64,000 bases of DNA from RPQJ01 sp963762315. Its GTDB lineage: Bacteria; Pseudomonadota; Gammaproteobacteria; Steroidobacterales; Steroidobacteraceae. A program made the position numbers and the translations under genes. Position 1 is the stretch's first letter; the number at the start of each line of letters is the position of its first letter. The stretch covers positions 434,001 to 498,000 of the forward strand of contig CAVXKO010000006.1 in the NCBI GenBank assembly GCA_963762315.1, read 5' to 3'. The notes beneath the pieces are model-generated. The model worked only from the letters and a program-made list of their open reading frames with translations. It did not search any database and was not told the origin of the DNA. Positions 16,518 through 26,529 of this stretch are shown in pieces.

Positions 16518-19088
16518 ATGTGGCAATCCGAAACGATGCGGGCGCCGTACACGATGCGGGATGTCGAGCTCACCGAGCCGCTGGCCCCGATTGTGCTCGC
16601 GCCTGCAGAGGGGGGCGCTCACGTGCTCCTCCGTCACCGCCGCCGTCCGGTCGGCCGGGTCTGGCTGAGCCGCGCCGAGCACGGAGCCCGAATTTCTGCC
16701 GAGACGCTCGCAGCGCTGGTCGAGGACGCCGTCCGCGGGCCTGTCAGCGCGATTGCCATGCGCGACGCGCTCCTGCGAGGTGCGCGCCCTGCACCAACGC
16801 CCCTGCTCACGATCGCCGTATGCACTCGCAATCGCGCCATGTCACTGAGGCGCTGCCTCGCCTCCCTCGTCGCCATGCGCGATGCGGGATCCGAGCGCGG
16901 CCCAGGCCTCGACATCCTCGTCGTCGACAGTGCCCCGTCCGACGACCGTACGCGGCAGGCGGCAGCGGATTTCCCGGGCGTGCGCTACGCGTCGGAGCCG
17001 GTCCCCGGCGTCGGCCGCAGCCGCAATCGTGCGCTCGCGAGCAGCGACCGACCCTGGATCGCCTATGTTGGCGATGACGCGGTTGCCGACCCATTCTGGC
17101 TCGAATGCCTCGCCGAAGCGATCGTCGCGTCGCCCGAGGCCGGGTGCTTTACCGGCCCCACTGTGCCGCTCGCGCTGGAGGCGCAAGTGCAGCTACGGTA
17201 CGAGCATGCTCGCGCAGTCGGGGATGAATTCGACTGGGAGCGATACGGGCGCGAGCGCTGGGACGATCCAGCGTACCCCGCCAATGCGGAGCGCTTCGGT
17301 ACCGGCGCCTGCATGGTCTTTCGAGCGGAGGCCGTGCGCGACCTGGGCGGTTTCGACGACGCAATGGACGCTGGTCCTGGGCCAGCCGGCGGCGGCGATC
17401 TCGACATGTTCTACCGCGTCGTCCGCGCTGGATACCGGCTGGTCCGCGTGCCCGGGCTCCTCGTCCGCCAGGAGAGGCCCCTCGACCGCGCGGACCTCGT
17501 TCGGCAGAACTCTTCGTGCGGACGTCACGTGATGGCATTGTTGCGCAAGAACGAAAGCACCGATCCGCAAATGCGTGACCGCCAGCGTGCGCTGTTCCTG
17601 CGCTGGATCCACGCGAAGGCGAAGGCGCTCCTGCGTTCGCTGTTGGGGCGCGGTCCGCGTCCGCCACAGCTCGTGCTTGCCGAGATCGGCGGAGGGATCG
17701 CCGGATATTTCGGCGCCCGTCCACGAACCAGCACCCGCATCGCCGCGAGGAAAGAGAAAACCTGGCGCGTGAGGCCTCCCGCCCCCTGGGCCATGCTCGA
17801 GACCGATCTCGCCGATTGGAACGGTGGCTCGTTCGCGCCCTCGGTCGACCGGCCCGCCCTGCTTGTGTTCAGGTACCGTGGCACCGTGGTCGGGACCGCG
17901 CACGTGCTGCCCTCCGACCTGCCGATGACCGGAGATGAATTCGCAGCCTTCGCGGCAAGCCGCGTCGGCACAGCCATCTCAGAGATGGTCCGGCTGGGGC
18001 CTGAGGATGGCCGGATGCGGCGACTGGGCCGGCATCGCGAGCTTTCGGCAATGCGGGTCGACGGCGACATGCTTGCCCGACTCGACCTCACGCTCGCCGA
18101 GCGGCGCTCCCGACCGATCGAGGTGACCGCTTCGATCGTGATCTGCACCCGCCATCGGCCGCAGGATCTCGCCATGTGCCTGGCTTCGATCCGGGACGAA
18201 ATCGCTTCCGGCCGCGAAGTCGTCGTCGTCGACAATGGACCCGACCGCGCGACCGAGGCGGCGGTCCGCGCGCATCCAGGTGTCCGGTACGTGGCCGAAC
18301 CACGCCCCGGACTCAGCCGTGCCCGCAATGCCGGAATCGCCGCGGCCTCGGGCGATGTCGTGGTCTTCATCGACGACGACGTGCGGCCCGAAGCAGGCTG
18401 GATCGAGCCGCTGTTGCGACGCTTCGCGGAACCGGACGTCAGCGTGGTCTGCGGGCTCGTGTTGCCCGACGCGCTGGAGACCGAGGCACAGATCGGTTTT
18501 CAGTATCAGCTCGGCTTCGGCGGCATGGGCGTGCTCCCGCTCCGGTTCGATGCCGACTTCGTGGCGGACTGGCGGCGCGGCGTGCCTGCCTGGAACATCG
18601 GCGCAGGCGCGAACATGGCCATTCGACGCCGGGCTGCGCTCGACCTCGGGGGATTCGACGAGCGGATCGGACCCGGAGCCGCCGGCGGCTGCGGCGACGA
18701 CTCGGAGTTCTGGCATCGCGCGCTCTTCGCCGGGCAATCCGCCATCTACGAACCCCTGTCGGTGGTCCGCCACCGGCACCGGCGTGATGGGCCCGCCCTC
18801 GAACGGCAGGCCTACGGGTACAGCTTCGGCCATGTGGTGGCACTGTTCGCCCAATACGCCCGCGACGGCGATCGCGGCGACCTGGTCCGGGCCTTCATCG
18901 ACTTCCCCGCCGAGCTCATGCGCCGCGTGCTGAGCGAACCGAGACGGAGGCTGGCGGGCGCACCGGACGTGCTGCTCGGAGCATGGATCAAGGGATACTT
19001 CGCCGCCCTGGCGCACGTACGGATCGCGTTCATCCAGGCGCCTGCGGCCACCGCGATCGCGCAGCGGCTGCAGACCTCGTCACGGTGA
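16518..19088 (+). CDS. Tandem double glycosyltransferase family 2 protein
   Basis: An 856-residue protein with two GT2 catalytic domains. Domain 1 (about residues 95-330) has LLTIAVCTRNRAMSLRRCL, ILVVDSAPSD and AYVGDDAVADPFW; domain 2 (about 535-770) has ASIVICTRHRPQDLAMCL, VVVVDNGPDR and VFIDDDVRPEAGWIEPLL, then NIGAGANMAIRR. Each is preceded by a roughly 80-residue module of unknown function (HVLLRHRRRPVGRVWLSRA; LLVFRYRGTVVGTAHVLP), so the whole protein looks like an internal duplication. Domain 1 has GDD and domain 2 DDD at the metal site; both could be active. It diverges from the glycan operon. Confidence 0.85.
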   Translation: MWQSETMRAPYTMRDVELTEPLAPIVLAPAEGGAHVLLRHRRRPVGRVWLSRAEHGARISAETLAALVEDAVRGPVSAIAMRDALLRGARPAPTPLLTIAVCTRNRAMSLRRCLASLVAMRDAGSERGPGLDILVVDSAPSDDRTRQAAADFPGVRYASEPVPGVGRSRNRALASSDRPWIAYVGDDAVADPFWLECLAEAIVASPEAGCFTGPTVPLALEAQVQLRYEHARAVGDEFDWERYGRERWDDPAYPANAERFGTGACMVFRAEAVRDLGGFDDAMDAGPGPAGGGDLDMFYRVVRAGYRLVRVPGLLVRQERPLDRADLVRQNSSCGRHVMALLRKNESTDPQMRDRQRALFLRWIHAKAKALLRSLLGRGPRPPQLVLAEIGGGIAGYFGARPRTSTRIAARKEKTWRVRPPAPWAMLETDLADWNGGSFAPSVDRPALLVFRYRGTVVGTAHVLPSDLPMTGDEFAAFAASRVGTAISEMVRLGPEDGRMRRLGRHRELSAMRVDGDMLARLDLTLAERRSRPIEVTASIVICTRHRPQDLAMCLASIRDEIASGREVVVVDNGPDRATEAAVRAHPGVRYVAEPRPGLSRARNAGIAAASGDVVVFIDDDVRPEAGWIEPLLRRFAEPDVSVVCGLVLPDALETEAQIGFQYQLGFGGMGVLPLRFDADFVADWRRGVPAWNIGAGANMAIRRRAALDLGGFDERIGPGAAGGCGDDSEFWHRALFAGQSAIYEPLSVVRHRHRRDGPALERQAYGYSFGHVVALFAQYARDGDRGDLVRAFIDFPAELMRRVLSEPRRRLAGAPDVLLGAWIKGYFAALAHVRIAFIQAPAATAIAQRLQTSSR

Positions 19089-19104
19089 CGCCGCGGAAGG
19101 CCTA

Positions 19105-21792
19105 TCAGCCGTTGACGACGACGCCGCGCTGGATGCGCTGCGGAGTGGCGATGCCGTAGCCCTGCGCGTAATCGACGCCGAGCGACCGCAGCATGTTGAT
19201 GATCTCGGTGTTCTCGGCGAACTCCGCGATCGTCAGCTTGCCCGTGAGGTGCCCGATCTCGTTGATCGAGCGCACCATCTCGCGGTCGATCGGGTCGTGC
19301 AGGATTTCCTTCACGAAGCTGCCGTCGATCTTGAGGAAATCGACCGGGAAGTGCTTGAGGTAGCCGAACGACGACAGGCCCGTGCCGAAGTCGTCGAGCG
19401 CGAACTTGCAGCCGAGTTCCTTCAGCGCCTGGATGAAGCGGTTGGCCTGCGAGAAGCTCGCGATGGCCGCCGTCTCGGTGATCTCGAAGCAGATCTTCGA
19501 CGCGTCGATGCCGCTGCGGTGGAACTGGTCGATGACGAACGGCAGGAACTTGTCGTCACCGAGGCTCTGGCCCGAAAGATTGATCGAGCACAGCGAGAGG
19601 TTCGCGCGCTCGTCCGCCTCCGACACCAGCCAGCGGAATGCGTTCTCGATCACCCAGCGGTCGATCGCGGGCGTCAGGCCGTAGCGCTCCGCCGCATTGA
19701 TGAAGTTGTCGGGCGAGACGATCTTGCCGGCCTCGTCCTTCATGCGCAGCAGCAGCTCGTAGTGCGCGCCCGGGTCCGCCTTCTGCAGCGGCTGGATCGT
19801 CATCCGGTAGAGCTCGAAGCGCGACTCCTCGAGCGCGTTGTTGATGCGCGCGGCCCACTGCATCTCGCGGCGGCGGCGCATCAGGTCGATGTCGTTTTCC
19901 TGGAAGCTGTAGACGCGGTTGCGCCCCGCTTCCTTGGCCGCCTGGCACGCGCTGTCGGCCGCCGAGAGCACCGCGGCCACGTCTTCGCTGTCGCCGGTGA
20001 TCGGCACAACGCCCACGCTGCAACCGAGGCGGAACGTGCGCTCCTCCCAGACGAACTTGTAGTTGCGGATCGTCTCGCGCAGCACGTCGGCCATGCGCAG
20101 CGCTTCCTCCAGCGCGCAGCTCTCGAGCAGCACGCCGAACTCGTCGCCGCCGAGACGCGAGAGCGTGTCACGCCAGCGGATCTTGGTCTTCAGCAGCGCG
20201 CCCACCTGCCCGAGCAGCGCGTCCCCGGCGCTGTGGCCGCAGGTGTCGTTGATGATCTTGAACTGGTCCACGTCGATGTGGCACAGCGCGTACGCCGTCT
20301 CGCGCGCCTTCGCGCTGCGCAGCGCGCGCTCGAGCCGCTGCTCGAACTCGCGGCGATTGACGAGGCCGGTGAGGATGTCGTGACTCGCGTGGTACGAGAG
20401 TTTGCGGTTCAGTTCGCGGCTCTCGCTCACGTCGTGGAACACGAGCACGCCACCCGAGACCGCGCCCGAACCGTCGCGGATCGGCGACGCCGTGCTCTCG
20501 ATGTACATCTCGTTGCCGTCGCGCTTGATGAGCAGCGTCGGACGCACCGACTTGATGGCCCGGGCGCGGCGGATGGCGACGGACAGCGGGTTTTCGAGCG
20601 GCTCGCAGGTCTCCTCGTGGAAACCCCGGAAGATCTCGTCGATGTGCTTGCCCTGGCCTTCCTCGAACCGCCAGCCGGTGAGCTCTTCGGCCACGGGATT
20701 GAGGTACTCCACCGTCAGGTGGCCGTCGGTCGTGATCACGCCGTCGCCGATCGACTGCAGCGTGATCTGCGCGCTTTCCTTTTCCTTGAAGAGCGCGTCC
20801 TCGTAGAGCTTGCGCTCCGTGATGTCGAGTTCGACGCCGACCAGACGCCGCAACCGTCCCGTGGGATCGACGCGCGCCTTGGCGCGGCTCACGACCCAGC
20901 GCCAGTCGCCGCTCGTGTGGCGCATGCGGTGGACGCTCTCGAACATCGGGATCTTGCCCGCGATGTGGTCGCGGATCATCGCCTGCACGCGCGCCATGTC
21001 GTCCGGGTGCACGAGGCGGCGCCAGTCTGGCGAGACGTGCGGATCGTGCTCGTCGTAGCCGAGCATCTTGCGCCACGCGGGCGAGAAGTAGACCGAGTTG
21101 TTCTCGACGTCGAAGTCCCACAGCCCGTCGTTGGCCGCGGGCAGAGACAGCGAGTTGCGCTCCTCGATCCGGGCGAGGTAGCGATGCGTGCGCAGGCGCT
21201 CAAGGCCGGCCGCGAAGCTCGACCCGACCAGCTTCAGCATCAGGTGCAGGTTCGCGTCCCAGCCCTCGGGCCTCGGCTGCGACGAATACAGGCCGATGAA
21301 GCCGCACACGCGCTGGTTGGGAGAGAAGCCGCAGATCAGCGCGGAACGCACGTTGAGCGCGGCGAGGCGCGCCGCGTCGACGGCATGTTCGCGCCGCGGA
21401 GCCAGCGTGTCGCGGAGCTCGGCAACGCGCAGGTGGGTCAGCTTCTCGGCGAAGAAAGGCAGCGCGTCGTAGGACTCGCCCTTCAGCACCTGCGGATCGA
21501 ACGGGGCGAGCAGCCCGACGGCGCTGGCGATGCGATCGACGATGCGCTTCTCGGGATCGAGCAGCGCGATGAAGATGGCGTCGGTCTGGGTGGCTTCGCG
21601 CAGCGCTCCGAGATTGCGCTTGACGCTGTTGTCGCCGGCTTCGCTGGTGAGACCCTGGAAGTCGACGGCGACCTTGGTGACGAGAACATCGAGCCCGACC
21701 GTCGCGCGGTCGCCGCTGCCGAAAACGACCTGGGTCGCGAGGAAGTCAGTGTTGTCCTGCTCGTCGCTCCCGTCGGGCGGGGTTATGGCCAT
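19105..21792 (-). CDS. GAF-PAS-PAS-GGDEF-EAL cyclic-di-GMP signalling protein
   Basis: About 895 residues: a GAF-like N-terminal half (30-190), PAS domain with PAC (DGLWDFDVENNSVYFSPAWR, about 200-330), second PAS (about 335-455), diguanylate cyclase domain with intact LGGDEFGV, and EAL phosphodiesterase domain. In the last, the EAL signature reads ELL (HYELLLRM), but CFEITETAAI, FALDDFGTGLSSF and FLKIDGSF keep the metal and catalytic residues. It makes or degrades c-di-GMP in response to signals sensed by GAF/PAS. No membrane segment is visible, so it is cytoplasmic. ATG 21792 chosen; an in-frame ATG at 21879 adds 29 unusual residues. Confidence 0.9.
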   Translation of the reverse strand: MAITPPDGSDEQDNTDFLATQVVFGSGDRATVGLDVLVTKVAVDFQGLTSEAGDNSVKRNLGALREATQTDAIFIALLDPEKRIVDRIASAVGLLAPFDPQVLKGESYDALPFFAEKLTHLRVAELRDTLAPRREHAVDAARLAALNVRSALICGFSPNQRVCGFIGLYSSQPRPEGWDANLHLMLKLVGSSFAAGLERLRTHRYLARIEERNSLSLPAANDGLWDFDVENNSVYFSPAWRKMLGYDEHDPHVSPDWRRLVHPDDMARVQAMIRDHIAGKIPMFESVHRMRHTSGDWRWVVSRAKARVDPTGRLRRLVGVELDITERKLYEDALFKEKESAQITLQSIGDGVITTDGHLTVEYLNPVAEELTGWRFEEGQGKHIDEIFRGFHEETCEPLENPLSVAIRRARAIKSVRPTLLIKRDGNEMYIESTASPIRDGSGAVSGGVLVFHDVSESRELNRKLSYHASHDILTGLVNRREFEQRLERALRSAKARETAYALCHIDVDQFKIINDTCGHSAGDALLGQVGALLKTKIRWRDTLSRLGGDEFGVLLESCALEEALRMADVLRETIRNYKFVWEERTFRLGCSVGVVPITGDSEDVAAVLSAADSACQAAKEAGRNRVYSFQENDIDLMRRRREMQWAARINNALEESRFELYRMTIQPLQKADPGAHYELLLRMKDEAGKIVSPDNFINAAERYGLTPAIDRWVIENAFRWLVSEADERANLSLCSINLSGQSLGDDKFLPFVIDQFHRSGIDASKICFEITETAAIASFSQANRFIQALKELGCKFALDDFGTGLSSFGYLKHFPVDFLKIDGSFVKEILHDPIDREMVRSINEIGHLTGKLTIAEFAENTEIINMLRSLGVDYAQGYGIATPQRIQRGVVVNG

Positions 21793-21868
21793 CGCGCTAC
21801 TCGATACTCCCCTGTCCAGCCGAGCCAGACTGGCGGCCTCAGTCTGACAGTCCGTCGTCACCACGCAC

Positions 21869-21899
21869 GGACCTGCCACACAGTTTCAGCGGCAGGTCC
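21869..21899. other. Inverted repeat between the ArnT-like gene and the GGDEF-EAL gene
   Basis: GGACCTGCC and GGCAGGTCC form a nine-pair stem with a 13-base loop. There is no following T run on either strand, so it is not a classical terminator; it may be an RNA structure in the leader of the GGDEF-EAL gene or a protein site. A second inverted repeat, ACAGTAA...TTACTGT (21926-21958), spans the stop of the ArnT-like gene. Confidence 0.35.
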
Positions 21900-21946
21900 C
21901 CCAATCAGTTGCGGCGCATTCTGACACAGTAATTTAGGAATTCAAG

Positions 21947-23705
21947 CTAACTTACTGTATTCATTGACGCATTTGGTGGCACATAAAGTCGTGCCCGCGC
22001 GAGATCGCCGCGCGCCGCGCAGGCCGCGTCAGGAGCCCCGGAAATCAGGAACCACCGCGCACGATTGGCGCGCCCCATCTCGGCGGCCTGCGTGCCCTTG
22101 AAACACAGATCCCGTGTCTTGTGATCGACCAGCAGCATGCGGCCGGGCTTCGCGGCAAGCCAAGCAGCTGCGTCGTCAGCTTCCCTCCCCTTCTCGCGCC
22201 AGCGTGCGTGGCCGAAGTTGAAGCTCGGACGGCGCAGCTGGAGCAGGTATTGCTCCTTCGCGCTGACGAGGCCGAGTTCGGACGCGCCGGCACTCGCCTG
22301 CTCGACTCGCGCCATGAACTCGCGGCCGGAGCGTTCGGCATCGATGCGCGGGTACACCAGCAACCCGACGGTCAGGAGGCCCACGGTCAAGGTGGCTCCG
22401 TAGGCAAGCCACGCGTCCTTCAGGCGGAAGGTCGCGATCGAAAGGCCCGCGCCGACGGCTGCGATGCCGAGGGGCAGCGCAGGATGCAGGTCGTAGTTCG
22501 CAAACGCGCGCGCGTCCGCCTTGCTGCTGAAGGCAAAGTACAGCGCACCGAGCGCGGCGCCCGTGGCCATCGCAACGGCAAGGCCGAGCGCGAGCCGGCG
22601 CGGTCCGCGCGCGCGCAGCAGCGCCGGCAGCCATGGGGCTGCCGCCATCGCGAGCGCCGGGACCGCAGGCAGCACGTACACACCGCGCTTGCCCGAACTG
22701 GCGCTGAAGAACACAAGGACGATGACGACCCACACCAGCAGCACGGCCGTGAACGTGTCCCGGCTGCGCAGCGCCTCGCGCCAGCGCGGCCAGAGCCAGG
22801 GCACGAGCGCAACGAGCGGCAGCCAGAGGAACGGCACGACCTCGGCGAAATAGAACCAGAAGGGCGCGTGGTGATGCCACGCCTCGGCGTAACGCGTCAC
22901 GGTCTGGTGAAACAGGATCTCGTTGCGATAGGCAAGCAGTTCGCCGCCCGCGGAGGTCGCGAGCATCATGGGCAGGAACCAGATTGCGATGGCAGCGAGC
23001 ATGCAGACGGGCCCGGCGAACCAGCGCGGATCGCGACGCGGCGCCGTGGTGGGCCAGCCTCGCGCGGCCAGCACGACCCAAGGAATCAGCGCGAACAGCG
23101 GCAGGAATCCCACGCCCTTCGTGATCACACCGAGGCCGGCCGCCGCCCAGCCGAGCAGGAACCAGCCGAGCGCCGGTCCCGCCGCAAGGTGGCGCAGGAG
23201 CCCGTACAGGCTGAGGGTCGTGAAGAAGCACAGCGTGGCGTCGATCTGCGCCTGACGCGCCTGCCAGACGAACTGGAAGGTTACGAGCAGCATCAGTGCG
23301 CCGGCAAACGCGACTTCGCGGCCGCGCACTCGCCGCAGCAGGTCGTACACGAGCAGGGTCGAGGCGACGCCCGAGAGCAGCGATGGGACCAGGAAGCCGA
23401 GCTTCGTGGAGCCCGTGACAGCCATCGCGACGGCCATCAGCCAGAAGAACAACGGCGGCTTGTCGGCATAGAGATCGCCACCGACACGCGGGATCAGCCA
23501 GTCGCCCGAGCGCAGCATGTCCTGCGCGACGAGCGCGAACCGCGGTTCATCCGCGGGCCAGGGATCGCGCAGGCCGAGACCGGCGCCCATCAGCGAGCAA
23601 CGCGAGTCCGACCAGCCACAGGACGTCGATCACGACATCGCGCCGGCGATTGCCGCCCGCACGCAGTAGCCGATCGAGCAGCGACGGGGCCGCGGCTCCC
23701 GTCAC
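21947..23705 (-). CDS. ArnT/PMT-like membrane glycosyltransferase (one frameshift)
   Basis: A GT39/GT83-type integral membrane transferase of about 585 residues that moves a sugar from a polyprenyl phosphate donor onto a lipid or protein. The periplasmic motif DEPRFALVAQDMLRSGDW followed by LYADKPPLFFWLMA is the ArnT signature, with the catalytic Asp-Glu pair. About eleven hydrophobic segments follow. GTG 23705 overlaps the stop of the upstream gene (TGAGTG) and starts a segment ending VLWLVGLALLA; the rest continues in another frame from about 23592. The join is most simply one lost or gained base. The upstream GT2 probably makes its donor. Confidence 0.8.
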
Positions 23706-24464
23706 TCAGGTCTCCTCGGTGATCCCGACGCGCGGCGACGCGCGCCTGATGAGCCACCGCAGGCCCCAGAGGTCGACGATGCCCACCCACAGCCGGTTGT
23801 GCAGTCCGTACTTCGACTGCCCCATGGTGCGCTCGCGATGATTGACCGGGACGGAGATCACTTCGTATCCCTCGCGCTGGTAGAGCGCCGGCATGAAGCG
23901 ATGCATGTTCTTGAAGCGCGGCATGTCCATGAAGATCGCGCGGTCGAAGACCTTGATGCCGCAACCCGTGTCGGGCGTACCGTCCTTGAGGAACCAGCCG
24001 CGCACGCCGTTCGCCACGCGCGAGGAGAGCCGGCGCAACCACGTGTCGCGACGCGTCGTGCGATTGCCCATCACGAGCTTAAGCTTCGGACCGCCGCGCT
24101 TCATGGCGGCAAGCAGGTTCGGAATGTCGGCTGGGTCATTCTGGCCGTCGCCGTCGAGCGTCGCGACCCAGGGGGCGCGCGCCTCGCGCACGCCCGTCGC
24201 CACCGCCGCGCTCTGGCCGGAGCGGATCGAGTGGCGGATCAGCCGGATCTCGGGCATGCCCTGCGCCTTGGCCGCGAGCACTGCCTTCGCGGTGGCGTCC
24301 GTGCTGCCGTCGTCGACGAAGATCGTCTCGAAGGCATGGCGGCCCTGCAAGGCGGCGTGGATTTCCTGCGCGAGCGGCAGGACGTTGTCTTCCTCGTTGC
24401 AGACCGGGATCACGACGGAGACGTCGAGCCGGCCCACGGACGACTGTGGTTGATTGACTGTCAA
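23706..24464 (-). CDS. Dolichol-phosphate-mannose-synthase-like glycosyltransferase (ArnC/DPM1 type)
   Basis: About 252 residues, GT2 of the polyprenyl-phosphate branch: DVSVVIPVCNEEDNVLPLAQ, FVDDGSTDAT, TLDGDGQNDPADIPNLL (the DxDGQxxP hallmark) and MGQSKYGLHNRLWVGIVDLWGL near the C-terminus. It would charge polyprenyl phosphate with a sugar for the ArnT-like transferase whose start overlaps its stop. No C-terminal membrane helices are present. No ATG fits: TTG 24464 (reading LTVNQPQ) is the best start, since the ATG at 24635 would overlap the divergent CDF gene. Confidence 0.87.
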   Translation of the reverse strand: MTVNQPQSSVGRLDVSVVIPVCNEEDNVLPLAQEIHAALQGRHAFETIFVDDGSTDATAKAVLAAKAQGMPEIRLIRHSIRSGQSAAVATGVREARAPWVATLDGDGQNDPADIPNLLAAMKRGGPKLKLVMGNRTTRRDTWLRRLSSRVANGVRGWFLKDGTPDTGCGIKVFDRAIFMDMPRFKNMHRFMPALYQREGYEVISVPVNHRERTMGQSKYGLHNRLWVGIVDLWGLRWLIRRASPRVGITEET

Positions 24465-24559
24465 GGATCGGCCCCGCTGCAGACTGTCGTAGAATTCCGG
24501 CCCGCCACCCCGGGCCCGCCGGCGGGTAGTATAAACGGTCCAGGACCCGCGCCCCGACA

Positions 24560-25480
24560 GTGACGACCCACGCCCCCCATCCCCACGATCACGCGCATGC
24601 GCACGGCGCCGACAGCCGCCGGCTCGGCTGGGCACTGGCCATCACGGCGGGATTCATGGGGATCGAGGTCGTGGGGGGCTGGCTCGCCGGCTCGCTTGCG
24701 CTGATCGCCGATGCCGGCCACATGCTGACGGACACGGCGGCGCTGCTGCTGGCCTGGATCGCAGCCCGCCTCGCGGAACAGCCGGCAAGACCCGGCAGGA
24801 CCTACGGCTACCATCGTGCGCAAGTGCTGGCGGCGTTCGTCAACGCGATCGCGTTGTTCGTGGTGGTGGCGTGGATCGCCTACGAGGCCGCGCACCGTCT
24901 GGCCGAGCCGAGACCGGTCGCCGGAGGCACGATGCTCGGCATCGCGCTGGCCGGGCTCGTCGCAAACCTCGTCGTGTACTTCATGCTGGGGCACCGCGAT
25001 CACGACCGGAGCGCGGCGAACCTCAACGTGTCGGCCGCGCGCCTGCACGTGCTCGGCGACCTGCTCGGTTCGATCGGCGCCGCGCTCGCCGCCGTCGTGA
25101 TCCTGGCGACGGGCTGGACACCCATCGATCCGATCCTGTCGATCCTCGTGGCCGTCCTGATCGTGCGCGGCGCGTGGCGGCTGCTGCGCGAATCGACGCA
25201 CATCCTCATGGAGAACACGCCCGAGCACGTGGACCTCGGCGCGCTGCGCTCGACGCTGATGACTTCCGTGCCGGGCATCCGCGACGTCCACGACGTGCAC
25301 TGCTGGTCGCTCACCACCGGCCAGACCATGCTCAGCCTGCACCTCGCGCTCGGCGGCGGCGCGGATTCGACGCTCGTCCTGCGCGAGGCCAAGCGGGTGC
25401 TCGCCGAAAATTTCTCCGTGGCGCATTCCGCGCTGCAGATCGAACTCGGCGACTGCCCCGACGAAACCTGCCGGCTATGA
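24560..25480 (+). CDS. Cation diffusion facilitator, zinc/cobalt exporter
   Basis: A 306-residue CDF family antiporter that expels Zn2+ or Co2+ from the cytoplasm in exchange for protons. The N-terminus is His-rich (HPHDHAHAHG), transmembrane segment 2 carries the metal site ALIADAGHMLTDTAALLLAW, and six hydrophobic segments precede a cytoplasmic domain (VPGIRDVHDVHCWSLTTG). The start is GTG 24560. The next gene begins inside its stop codon (ATGA), so the two are translationally coupled although their functions appear unrelated. Confidence 0.92.
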   Translation: MTTHAPHPHDHAHAHGADSRRLGWALAITAGFMGIEVVGGWLAGSLALIADAGHMLTDTAALLLAWIAARLAEQPARPGRTYGYHRAQVLAAFVNAIALFVVVAWIAYEAAHRLAEPRPVAGGTMLGIALAGLVANLVVYFMLGHRDHDRSAANLNVSAARLHVLGDLLGSIGAALAAVVILATGWTPIDPILSILVAVLIVRGAWRLLRESTHILMENTPEHVDLGALRSTLMTSVPGIRDVHDVHCWSLTTGQTMLSLHLALGGGADSTLVLREAKRVLAENFSVAHSALQIELGDCPDETCRL

Positions 25481-26250
25481 GCGAACCGCAAGACGACGAA
25501 GCGTCTGCGGAGCCGCCGCGCAAGACGCTCTACCGCAAGATCGGCAAGGGCCGGCGGCGCCTGACGCCGGCTCGCATGCTCATGTATCGCGTCGCGGTGG
25601 TCGCGGGCTGGTGGCTGGTGCGCATGTTCTGGGCGACGTGCCGCGTCCATCGCATCGTGGGGCTCGACGCCGCACGCGCGGCGGTCTACGCCTCGAAGTC
25701 GGTGATCCCCGTGTACTGGCACCAGGACATCGTGTTCGGGGTGCGCGCCCTGCTCGACCTGCGGCGGGACGGCCTCAAGGTCGGATTCCTCATCAGCCCG
25801 TCGGTCGACGGCACCGCGCCCGCCATGCTCGTGGAAAAGGTCGGCGGCCACGTGATTCGCGGCTCGTCGAGCCACACGGGCGCGCGGGCGCTGCGCGACT
25901 TCTACGAGACCATCGTCAAGGAGCAGGTCTCGCCCGCGATCACGCCCGACGGCCCGCGCGGTCCGGCCCACGAGTTCAAGCCGGGCGCGATCGTGCTCTC
26001 GCAGATCACCGGCAAGCCGATCCTGCCCGTCAGCGTGGCCGCGTCGCGCACGTGGACGTTCAAGACCTGGGATCGCTTCGAACTGCCGCTGCCGTTCAGC
26101 CGCGTGGTGATCGCGTACGGCGAGCCGGTCAAGCTGCCGCGCGCCATGGATGCGCAGGCGCTGGCGCGCATGCAGGTCGAGATGGCGGACCGGCTGCTCG
26201 CGCTCAAGGAACAGGCGCGCCAGGCATTGGCGGAACCCGCCCAATCCTGA
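25477..26250 (+). CDS. DUF374 lysophospholipid acyltransferase family protein
   Basis: A 257-residue protein of the LPLAT-like DUF374 family (PF04028). Recognisable are SVIPVYWHQDIVFGV (His and acidic residues of the acyltransferase site), VDGTAPAMLVEKVGG, GSSSHTGARALRD and ITPDGPRGPAHEFKPG. One hydrophobic N-terminal segment (MLMYRVAVVAGWWLV) suggests inner-membrane anchoring. It may acylate a lipid A or phospholipid intermediate; the substrate is unknown. It lies between the CDF gene and a fatty acyl-AMP ligase, with a 279-base gap (26251-26529) in which I see no gene. Confidence 0.82.
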   Translation: MSEPQDDEASAEPPRKTLYRKIGKGRRRLTPARMLMYRVAVVAGWWLVRMFWATCRVHRIVGLDAARAAVYASKSVIPVYWHQDIVFGVRALLDLRRDGLKVGFLISPSVDGTAPAMLVEKVGGHVIRGSSSHTGARALRDFYETIVKEQVSPAITPDGPRGPAHEFKPGAIVLSQITGKPILPVSVAASRTWTFKTWDRFELPLPFSRVVIAYGEPVKLPRAMDAQALARMQVEMADRLLALKEQARQALAEPAQS

Positions 26251-26529
26251 CCTCGCCGGTCGGCCGCACACCGGAGCGCGACGGCAGGGCAGCCCTGGCC
26301 GCCGGTGCCAAATGGCCCGAAAAACCCGCGTGTAGTACGATGACGGCGCTCACTGACAGGGATTCTCCGTCCGTCCGACCCCTCGACGCCAGTCGGCCAT
26401 CGTGACCACCCACGCAACGATCGCCGCGCGCCCGGCGGCACGTGCGCACGTACATTCCATCTGCGGTGACCACAGGGACCGCGTCAGGCTGCGGACCGCG
26501 AAGGACCGTTACATGCGAGTCGAGAAACG

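Noticed and set aside
19249..21924. 891-codon open frame antisense to the GGDEF-EAL gene
   Set aside because: Shadow with low-complexity His/Arg/Leu composition and no domain; the opposite strand encodes a clear five-domain protein.
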